This document shows positions 27,016-33,260 of a DNA stretch of 64,000 nt, one piece after another (within the stretch, counting starts at the first letter, position 1; every line of letters starts with the position of its first letter). Position numbers and translations under genes: made by a program. The stretch spans positions 1 to 64,000 of the forward strand of contig JBAZFO010000003.1 in assembly GCA_041653315.1 (NCBI GenBank). Reading direction: 5' to 3'. The stretch comes from Candidatus Micrarchaeia archaeon (GTDB lineage Archaea; Micrarchaeota; Micrarchaeia; Anstonellales; JAHKLY01). Below the pieces are notes generated by a model. It saw only the letters and a list, made by a program, of their open reading frames with translations. It did no database searches and had not been told where the DNA came from.

Positions 27016-27612
27016 ATGAAAAATATAATTAAAATTTATGAAGCACTGATTAATCGAAAATCAAAAATATGTCATAGAAAAGAAATTATTGATATAATCA
27101 AAGAATATAATAAAAAATTTGGGAAAGTAAACATTAAAAACACGCTAAAATATCTTTCAAGACATAAATATACTATACGAGTATTCAAAAAGTTCTATTA
27201 TATAAATTCATTAGATGAAAAGGAGCGTAAATTTTGTTTATTTGAAGATAGAGAATTATTATTTTCTGTATTAAACAAACTCGATATTAAATGGTATGTT
27301 GGACTTAACTCTGCTTTATACATTTCTGGAGAAATTTGGCAAATACCAAACATATTGACAATAGTAAACAACAAAATAAGTGGAAAAAAATCAATACTTG
27401 GAATTACTGTTAGATTCTTCAAAATAAAAGAATCTTTAATTTTCGGCCTTAAGACAAAAAAAACTAAAAATAAAATTAAATTTTATTACTCTAATCCCTC
27501 AAAAACTTATTTAGATTTAGTATATTTCAAACAATCTAAAAAAATTATTTTAAAGGAAAAAACTAAAAATTATCTTAAGAGGTATCCAAAATGGCTCAAA
27601 AAATTAATATAA
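27016..27612 (+). CDS. AbiEi-type antitoxin / repressor (module 2)
   Basis: A 198-residue protein with an N-terminal winged-helix-like domain (ICHRKEIIDIIKEY, then LKYLSRHKYTIRVFKKFYYI) and an AbiEi core with KWYVGLNSALYISGEIWQ. It is probably both antitoxin and autorepressor. Its end overlaps the toxin start by 22 bp. The arrangement (antitoxin first) is the classical AbiE order, unlike module 1, and the proteins differ considerably, so the two modules were acquired separately. Confidence 0.8.
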   Translation: MKNIIKIYEALINRKSKICHRKEIIDIIKEYNKKFGKVNIKNTLKYLSRHKYTIRVFKKFYYINSLDEKERKFCLFEDRELLFSVLNKLDIKWYVGLNSALYISGEIWQIPNILTIVNNKISGKKSILGITVRFFKIKESLIFGLKTKKTKNKIKFYYSNPSKTYLDLVYFKQSKKIILKEKTKNYLKRYPKWLKKLI

Positions 27613-28508
27613 ATAAATACATTGCAGAGGTCAAAAGGAATCTTGGAATAAAAGTTTCAGATGAAATAATTGAAAAAGACCTGCTTCTGACTATTATTTT
27701 AGGGGAGTTTGAAAAGCTCGGGCTTGGAAAAGAACTTATTTTTAAAGGAGGAACTCTTTTATCGAGAAATTATTTGAATTACCATCGATTTTCTGAAGAT
27801 TTGGATTTTGTTCATCATAAATCCAATAAATTAAGAAAAATGAAAAGAAGAACAAGAGAAAAGGAAATTAAAAAATTCATAGATTCATTTGTTCCAAAAA
27901 TATATACATTAGCTGAAAACCTTGAACTTATATTTAGTAAAAATAGAAGTGATACAAAATTCTGTACTATTCTTCATGGAAGGACAGTATATATTTTCAG
28001 AATGTATTATTCTAACTCTAGATTTATAAAAATTGAGATTAATTTTATAGAAAAAATTATTCACAAACCAGTAAAAATTTCAATAAAAACAATAACTGAT
28101 CTTTTTGATTCAAAAGAACTTGTGTTCAGTCTTGGGCTTGATATTCAAAACTTTAATATAAAAAGCTATTCTATAAATGAAATACTCATTGAAAAATACA
28201 GGGCAATTTTAACAAGAAAAGACTTAAAAGAAAGGGATTTGTTTGATTTATTTTTTATTCCAAATTCTCTTTCAATAAAAAAATCTGAAATAATACAAAA
28301 AATAAGTGCTTCATCATTAATAAAACGGGATCTTAATAAACTAATAGAAAAAAAACTTACTTTACTTGAAAAAAACAATTTTTTTGAGAGTGATGAAAAT
28401 ATGGAATACCTAGCAATCGCTAATTATGATAAAAAGAAATTTGAAAAATTTAAGGAAAAAATAAAACCAAAACTAATAGAAATTTGCAAGACATTTTTAA
28501 GTAAATAG
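27591..28508 (+). CDS. AbiEii-type nucleotidyltransferase toxin (module 2)
   Basis: A 305-residue AbiEii family protein. Its signature is LIFKGGTLLSRNY (about 42-54) followed by RFSEDLDFVH (about 62-71), giving the GG...S-x-D-x-D nucleotidyltransferase centre. Further on, IEKYRAILTRKDLKERDLFD is the conserved C-terminal helix pattern. The final codons AGT AAA TAG are inside the 27-bp direct repeat, so the gene's end coincides with the end of the inserted segment. Confidence 0.87.
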   Translation: MAQKININKYIAEVKRNLGIKVSDEIIEKDLLLTIILGEFEKLGLGKELIFKGGTLLSRNYLNYHRFSEDLDFVHHKSNKLRKMKRRTREKEIKKFIDSFVPKIYTLAENLELIFSKNRSDTKFCTILHGRTVYIFRMYYSNSRFIKIEINFIEKIIHKPVKISIKTITDLFDSKELVFSLGLDIQNFNIKSYSINEILIEKYRAILTRKDLKERDLFDLFFIPNSLSIKKSEIIQKISASSLIKRDLNKLIEKKLTLLEKNNFFESDENMEYLAIANYDKKKFEKFKEKIKPKLIEICKTFLSK

Positions 28509-28525
28509 CCTGCCTCAGACTCTGT
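28499..28525. repeat. 27-bp direct repeat, right copy
   Basis: Matches 26831-26857 exactly (offset 1668 bp). It runs from the last codons of the AbiEii gene into the 3' end of the C/D sRNA encoded on the opposite strand. Confidence 0.85.
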
Positions 28526-28578
28526 CAGCCTTCTCATCGCATTTCTGCTAAACGGTTGTTCATGTCATCATCGGCTTT
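28511..28578 (-). ncRNA. Box C/D sRNA candidate 2
   Basis: On the minus strand there is a GCC stem, a perfect C box ATGATGA (28571-28565), C'-like ATGAGAA (28537-28531), a 12-nt guide GGCTGACAGAGT, D box CTGA (28518-28515) and a closing GGC. The D' box is weak (a CAGA or TTTA) and the first guide is correspondingly unclear. The 3' part is duplicated at 26831-26857. It is likely a fibrillarin-dependent methylation guide. Confidence 0.65.
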
Positions 28579-28655
28579 GTCTATAATATACGAACATTTC
28601 TGCGCATAATATCATAGACAATTATATTTATGCTTTTTCCCTTTATAAATATTAC

Positions 28656-29558
28656 CTATTGATTTAATTTTATTTCTCTTAAAACTTCTTTTGTTTTTTC
28701 TATTAAATTCTGTGCTTTTTCTTCTCCTTTTACTGTAAAAACTCCTACACGCTTATGGCCTCCTCCACCATATTGTTCTGCATAAGCGCCCGCATTAAAA
28801 TCAGTATCAACATCTTTTCTAAACATATTATAAGAAACATTTATTTTTATTAAATTTGGATTTTTTTGACTTTGATAAATTATAATCCCAAAAGGAATTT
28901 TAGAATGTAACGCATGAACTAAAAATTTTCCAATTTTTGGAGCTTGTCTCCCTCCTCTCATATCTAAAACAAAAAATTTATTATCTTCAACTTCAGACCA
29001 AGCTTCTATTATATCTTTATAAAATTCAATATCCTTTAATATTATTTCAGCATTATCTTTAACTTCAGGAATTTCTAAAATTTCTTCTGGTTTTTTAAAA
29101 GAAAGCCAATTAACCATTTTTAATAAATACTTATCAGTTTCCCAAGGTTTATCATAAACAATACTTGAAAATGCAATTAATATATACCCTTTTGGTTCTA
29201 ACACATCTTCAATTTCATATTCTGCACTATCAATTTTATTTGTAATCTCTATTAATTCTCTATATTTATCTAAATAAGGATTTTCATAATAATTATAAAT
29301 CACTTGGGCACAGCTTTTTTCTAGAGCAAAAGATCCTTCAAATTTTAAACTTATTCTATTTGTTGTATGGTGATCAAACCACATCCCACATTTTTTATGA
29401 TAAGGCAAATCAGAAATCACATCATATTTAGTAACGAACACTTTATTTCTAATTACTGAATTTGGAGTAGTAAAAACTATTTTATCAATATCTTCAACAT
29501 CTTTCAATAAAACAGCACATACAACCCCATCAAAATCTCTATGTGTTAATAATCTCAT
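28656..29558 (-). CDS. DHH/DHHA1 family phosphoesterase
   Basis: A 300-residue phosphoesterase. The DHH domain has THRDFDGVV (about 5-13) and WFDHH (about 60-64), which bind the two metal ions. The DHHA1 domain at the C-terminus has YGGGGHKRVGVF (about 263-274), the substrate-binding loop. Relatives degrade nanoRNA, cyclic dinucleotides or single-stranded DNA ends. The substrate cannot be told from sequence alone. No N-terminal targeting signal is seen, so it is cytoplasmic. Confidence 0.9.
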   Translation of the reverse strand: MRLLTHRDFDGVVCAVLLKDVEDIDKIVFTTPNSVIRNKVFVTKYDVISDLPYHKKCGMWFDHHTTNRISLKFEGSFALEKSCAQVIYNYYENPYLDKYRELIEITNKIDSAEYEIEDVLEPKGYILIAFSSIVYDKPWETDKYLLKMVNWLSFKKPEEILEIPEVKDNAEIILKDIEFYKDIIEAWSEVEDNKFFVLDMRGGRQAPKIGKFLVHALHSKIPFGIIIYQSQKNPNLIKINVSYNMFRKDVDTDFNAGAYAEQYGGGGHKRVGVFTVKGEEKAQNLIEKTKEVLREIKLNQ

Positions 29559-29598
29559 ACTTATTATTAAATAGTAGAAATAAATAAAAAATAGCGTA

Positions 29599-29706
29599 TT
29601 ACTTTTTTGGATTAATATCTTTAAAATAAGATCTTCTTCCTAATTTTTCCTTTTTTGTATCTTGTTTTTTTTCTCCTTCAGAATCTGTTCCATCCCAAAA
29701 AATCAT
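29599..29706 (-). CDS. Small charged protein (35 aa), tentative
   Basis: The ATG at 29706 is preceded by GGTGATAAT, the usual start context here, and opens a 35-codon frame beginning MIFWDGTDSEGEKKQ and ending in Lys-rich sequence. The frame can be extended upstream (ATG at 29733, or into tRNA-Glu), but those starts lack a ribosome-binding site or overlap the tRNA. There is no homology that I recognise. It could be a genuine microprotein or chance. Confidence 0.4.
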   Translation of the reverse strand: MIFWDGTDSEGEKKQDTKKEKLGRRSYFKDINPKK

Positions 29707-29746
29707 ATTATCACCAATTAATTTATTTAACATAAAAATATAAAAA

Positions 29747-29989
29747 TGCTCCGGCCGGGATTTTCTCCCAGTTGGCTTTTTTGCGCCAGCCAAGGTTTTG
29801 AATTCTCGAGCCTACAGGGTTCTTTTCTTTCCCTGGGGTTTCTTTTCTTACAAGAAAAGAAAGGCCACCCGGGTCGCCAGGGATCTCCAAATTTTCTTTT
29901 TCTTTCCCAAGGGTTTCTTTTTCTTTTCAAAAAAGAAAAAGAAAGGCTTTGAGAGCCTGGTATCCTTGACCGGACTAGACGACCGGAGC
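29747..29989 (-). tRNA. tRNA-Glu(CTC) with three introns
   Basis: The acceptor GCTCCGG (29989-29983) pairs with CCGGAGC at the 3' end, with discriminator A. The anticodon stem is CCAGG/CCTGG around CTCTCA, anticodon CTC, and the T-stem is CCGGG/CCCGG. Three insertions must be removed: 29883-29949 (67 nt, 37/38), 29803-29867 (65 nt, at the T-stem/T-loop junction) and 29762-29797 (36 nt, T-loop after TTCAA). The remaining exons give exactly 75 nt with T-loop TTCAAAT. The first two introns contain pyrimidine-purine hairpins like those in tRNA-Ser and tRNA-Lys; the third has TTGGCT/AGCCAA pairing. Confidence 0.85.
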
Positions 29990-30103
29990 TTTACGAATGT
30001 AATGAGTAAAGCGAGGTCTTTTTGCAACAGCAAAACAGACCGGAGCAAACGAACGTTAGTGAGTTTGTGAGGTCTTTTTGACAAAGTCAAAACAGACCGG
30101 AGC
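29981..30103 (-). repeat. tRNA-Glu 5'-end repeats, 57-bp period
   Basis: GCTCCGGTC, the first nine bases of tRNA-Glu, occurs at 29989-29981 (in the tRNA), 30046-30038 and 30103-30095, each 57 bp apart. Each upstream copy is followed by a hairpin (GGTCTGTTTTG - loop - CAAAAAGACC) and a second small hairpin. In the second hairpin the arms differ between units but still pair (TTTAC/GTAAA versus AAAC/GTTT), a covariation. No protein is encoded here. From 30104 to 30256 I see only an A/T-rich promoter region for the next gene. Confidence 0.85.
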
Positions 30104-30256
30104 AAAAAATACAATTTTATTTAATTATATAAAGGATAATTTAAAAAAATACCTAAAAACAAAAAAAGCAAAAGTTAGAATATTTTTATAAATGTTGTGG
30201 TTGTTTATTAAAGTATAAAATCAAATCATGAACTAATAAAAAGAGGTGAAAAACAC

Positions 30257-30937
30257 ATGACAGATTTTGTAAACGCAATAACTAAACCCTTTTCAGATAT
30301 GAAAAGTTTAGGTATAGGAATAGTATTAGGGGCAATACCTATTGTAAATATGTTAACAATAAACGGATTTGGATTAAACTGTGCAAAACACGCAGAGAAA
30401 AAAACATTACCAAAATGGGAAAATATTGTAGATCATATAACAAAAAGTATTATGGGAGCAATAGCTAGTTTTGTATACTTACTTCCAGCAATAATAGTTG
30501 GTGCTATATTTATGGCAACAATTTTAATGAGTGTATTAACTTCAGCAACAAGTGGAGTAACTGATCCTATGGCTTTAATAAATTCAGTTCTTACTGGCGG
30601 GATTATTGGTGTAATATTATTTGTTATCCTAGCCTTATTAGCTGTATTTTTAATTCCCTTAGCATTAACAAGATATGTATTAAAAGATAAATTCGGTGAA
30701 GCATTTGCATTCGGAAAAATAATAAAAAGAGCTTTAACTGGAGAATATATTATTACTTGGATAGTATATATAATCTATGCAATAGTATTATCAGTAATAT
30801 TATCTATAATTTCAGGAATATTAATGATGGTACCAGCAATAGGATTTATATTAGGAATGTTAATATCTGGATTAGGTACATATCTAATAGCAGTAAGTGG
30901 ATATACAATGTTTGGACAAATAAAATGGAAAGATTAA
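30257..30937 (+). CDS. DUF4013-like integral membrane protein
   Basis: A 226-residue protein with about five hydrophobic segments rich in Ile, Gly and Ala, and the N-terminal pattern KPFSDMKSLGIGIVLGAIPIVN typical of DUF4013 proteins in archaea. AGAGGTGAAAAACAC precedes the ATG, and a TTTTTATAAATG promoter-like sequence lies about 70 bp upstream. Function unknown. A second multi-span protein of similar style is encoded at 59508. Confidence 0.75.
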   Translation: MTDFVNAITKPFSDMKSLGIGIVLGAIPIVNMLTINGFGLNCAKHAEKKTLPKWENIVDHITKSIMGAIASFVYLLPAIIVGAIFMATILMSVLTSATSGVTDPMALINSVLTGGIIGVILFVILALLAVFLIPLALTRYVLKDKFGEAFAFGKIIKRALTGEYIITWIVYIIYAIVLSVILSIISGILMMVPAIGFILGMLISGLGTYLIAVSGYTMFGQIKWKD

Positions 30938-30953
30938 GTTCTTTCTCCTTTTT

Positions 30954-31661
30954 TTATTTTTTAAATTTAAAATAAACTCTTCTATTATTTTTTCCTTTAT
31001 TTTTTAATTCAATAATCTCTATTTTTGGAATTTCCTTTAAATTTTTAACATGGCAGCCACCATCTGCTTGTGTATCAATCTCTCCTATTTTAACGATTCG
31101 TAATTCATTGACTTCTGGAGGCAAAACACTTGTTAATTTTACCATGCCTGGTATTTTAAGCGCTTCTTCACGAAGCATATAAAAAATACTTACTGGAATA
31201 TCTGAACCAAAATAAGAATTTACTTTTTCAACTTGATTCTCTAAAATAGACCTATCAAAATTTTCCAAATCAAAATCAAAACGAGTTTTATCTAATTCAA
31301 TTTGATTTCCTGTAATTAAAGCACCAGTATCTGTATTTAACGTTCCTGCCAATACATGTGCAGCAGTATGATAACTCATTAAGAGATACCTTCTATCCCA
31401 ATCTAAAATACAATTTATAGAATCTTCTTTTTTCAAACCTTCCCTATCAACATAATGAATAACTTTCCCTTCTTCTTTCATAACTTTAATAACAATAAAC
31501 TCCTCATTTCCCCTTATAATTTTTCCAATATCACAAGGAACTCCTCCTCCTTGCGGATAAAAAATAGTCTGATTTAAAATAATTTTACAATTATCAACTT
31601 CTTCAACAATAGCTTCACATTGTTTAAGATAAGAATCATCCATATATAATAATTTAGTCAT
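30954..31661 (-). CDS. alaX: AlaX-type alanyl-tRNA editing protein
   Basis: Hydrolyses mischarged Ser-tRNA-Ala (or Gly) in trans. The 235 residues match the AlaX-M layout: a beta-barrel part with FYPQGGGVPCDIG (about 35-47) and an editing domain with zinc ligands in SYHTAAHVLAG (about 96-106) and the GGCHV motif (about 202-206). I use the ATG at 31661 because AGGTGAT lies just upstream; a GTG three codons earlier is in frame. AlaRS is encoded 1.6 kb away. Confidence 0.92.
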   Translation of the reverse strand: MTKLLYMDDSYLKQCEAIVEEVDNCKIILNQTIFYPQGGGVPCDIGKIIRGNEEFIVIKVMKEEGKVIHYVDREGLKKEDSINCILDWDRRYLLMSYHTAAHVLAGTLNTDTGALITGNQIELDKTRFDFDLENFDRSILENQVEKVNSYFGSDIPVSIFYMLREEALKIPGMVKLTSVLPPEVNELRIVKIGEIDTQADGGCHVKNLKEIPKIEIIELKNKGKNNRRVYFKFKK

Positions 31662-31732
31662 AAAAATCACCTAATAACAATTTATTCAAATATACTTAAA
31701 AATGTTCTAGCATAAATACTTTTGGTGATTTA

Positions 31733-33043
31733 TTGAAAGACTTTAATTTCCCTATGGGCGTATTAGTAAAACAACAAATAGCTAGTGCAATAGGGGGAGA
31801 AATGATAAAAGTAAAAAATAACATACAAATAAATCATCGAATAAGAGAAAACGAAAGTGTTGGGGATTTTTTACATAAAACACAAGACGAAGCATCTAAA
31901 ATAAGAATAAAAAAAGAAAAAGAATTAATTTTTGATCAAAAACAAATACAACCTGCTTCATTAGACTTAACTTTGGGAGATACAATCTATCATATACCTT
32001 TCACTTTTTTAGATTATAGAAGAAAAGTACAAGATATTATCGAAAAATATTCAGATATTAAATTTGATATATCAAATAATAATAAAGCACTTTTACACAA
32101 AAATCAAACTTATATTGTTCCTTTAAATGAAGAACTAGATCTAAATCATGATATATATGCGAGATGCAATCCAAAAAGTTCAACTGGAAGAATAGATTTA
32201 TTTGTAAGAACTATTACTGATAAAGGTTTAGAATTTGACACGATTCCTGCTGGATATAAAGGAAAATTGTATTTAATAATAATTCCTCAATCATTTGATG
32301 TTATGGTTACTGAAGGAATTTCATTAAATCAAATCCGTTTTTGCAAAGAAAAATTAGATGAAAATATTGTACAAGATAGAATGATAGAACAAATAAGTAG
32401 AAAAATGGGGATAGCATATGAGGGTGAGGAATTAGCAGTTGGTGAAAAACATTTTAGTAAAAAGGATGGTTCAATTAGATTAGGTATTAATCTAAAAGGT
32501 ATAAATGGATTAAAAACAATTGGATTTAAAACAAAAAAAGATATTATTGATTCAATGGATTTAACAAAAATAAATAATTATGACCCAGAAGATTTTTTTG
32601 ACCCGATATTTGAAGAGCAAATTAAAGAAAAACCTTTAGTATTGAATCAGGGAGAATTTTATTTACTTGCTTCAGATCTAAAAATAGGTATACCTCCGCA
32701 ATATTGCGCTGAATTAGAAAGTTATAATGAAGGATATGGAGAACACAGAAGTCATTATGCGGGCTTTTTTGATCCTGGTTTTGGTTGGGCAATAGATGAA
32801 AATGGAAATAGAAGTATAAAAGGAAGTTATGTAGTATATGAAGTAAGAATTAATGGCCCAAGTGTTGCAGTTTTTCATGATAAAAATGGAAATAGTCAAA
32901 GTAAATTTGTTAAACTTCATTTTTACAAAAATTCTCAAATTCCAGAAATATTATATGGATCTAATATGAATTCTAATTATCAAAATCAAGGTTTAAAATT
33001 ATCTAAATATTTCAAAAAGAATTGGGAAGAAAAATATAAATAA
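31733..33043 (+). CDS. dcd: dCTP deaminase family protein, two-domain (DCD_N type)
   Basis: Deaminates dCTP to dUTP in pyrimidine deoxynucleotide synthesis. The 436-residue length and the opening MGVLVKQQI... followed by IQPASLDLTLGDTIY match the long 2'-deoxycytidine 5'-triphosphate deaminase family, where a duplicated dUTPase-like fold is present. The first domain has ARCNPKSSTGRIDLFVR, the second ELESYNEGYGEHRSHYAGFF and GFGWA. GGTGATTTA precedes a TTG start at 31733; an ATG at 31754 is an alternative. Confidence 0.85.
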   Translation: MKDFNFPMGVLVKQQIASAIGGEMIKVKNNIQINHRIRENESVGDFLHKTQDEASKIRIKKEKELIFDQKQIQPASLDLTLGDTIYHIPFTFLDYRRKVQDIIEKYSDIKFDISNNNKALLHKNQTYIVPLNEELDLNHDIYARCNPKSSTGRIDLFVRTITDKGLEFDTIPAGYKGKLYLIIIPQSFDVMVTEGISLNQIRFCKEKLDENIVQDRMIEQISRKMGIAYEGEELAVGEKHFSKKDGSIRLGINLKGINGLKTIGFKTKKDIIDSMDLTKINNYDPEDFFDPIFEEQIKEKPLVLNQGEFYLLASDLKIGIPPQYCAELESYNEGYGEHRSHYAGFFDPGFGWAIDENGNRSIKGSYVVYEVRINGPSVAVFHDKNGNSQSKFVKLHFYKNSQIPEILYGSNMNSNYQNQGLKLSKYFKKNWEEKYK

Positions 33044-33044
33044 A

Positions 33045-33156
33045 TGGGCCTGGTGAGATTGTCAGACTTTCTGGCAATATTTTGCGCCAGTAAAATCAAT
33101 TGAACTCACGATCTTTGTCGTGTGAGGACAACATCATACCACTAGACCACAGGCCC
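33045..33156 (-). tRNA. tRNA-Val(CAC) with T-loop intron
   Basis: The acceptor GGGCCTG pairs with CAGGCCC, discriminator A. The anticodon stem is TTGTC/GACAA around CTCACAC, anticodon CAC. The T-stem is GTGAG/CTCAC. The T-loop is split after TTCAA by a 40-nt intron (33060-33099) that contains CTGGCG/TGCCAG-like pairing. Removal gives a 72-nt tRNA with loop TTCAAAT. This intron is unrelated in sequence to the Lys/Ser introns but sits at the same position. Confidence 0.9.
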
Positions 33157-33161
33157 ATAGA

Positions 33162-33202
33162 CTGTGGGCTTTTGAACAAAGTTCAAAACAAACCACAGGC
33201 TC
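33162..33202 (-). repeat. tRNA-Val 5'-end decoy hairpin
   Basis: GAGCCTGTGG (33202-33193) matches the start of tRNA-Val, GGGCCTGTGG, at 9 of 10 bases. Its CTGTGG pairs with CCACAG (33167-33162), and within it TTTTGAAC pairs with GTTCAAAA around a 3-nt loop. It has the same architecture as the units upstream of tRNA-Glu and tRNA-Ser. Confidence 0.75.
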
Positions 33203-33260
33203 TTAAGAATTTTTTAATCTTCTCAATATTATAAATATATAAAAACATTCGCTTATTAAA

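Noticed and set aside
29727..30114. Overlapping open frames of 67-90 codons on both strands
   Set aside because: They lie within tRNA-Glu, its introns and the 57-bp hairpin units; the products are low-complexity and lack ribosome-binding sites.
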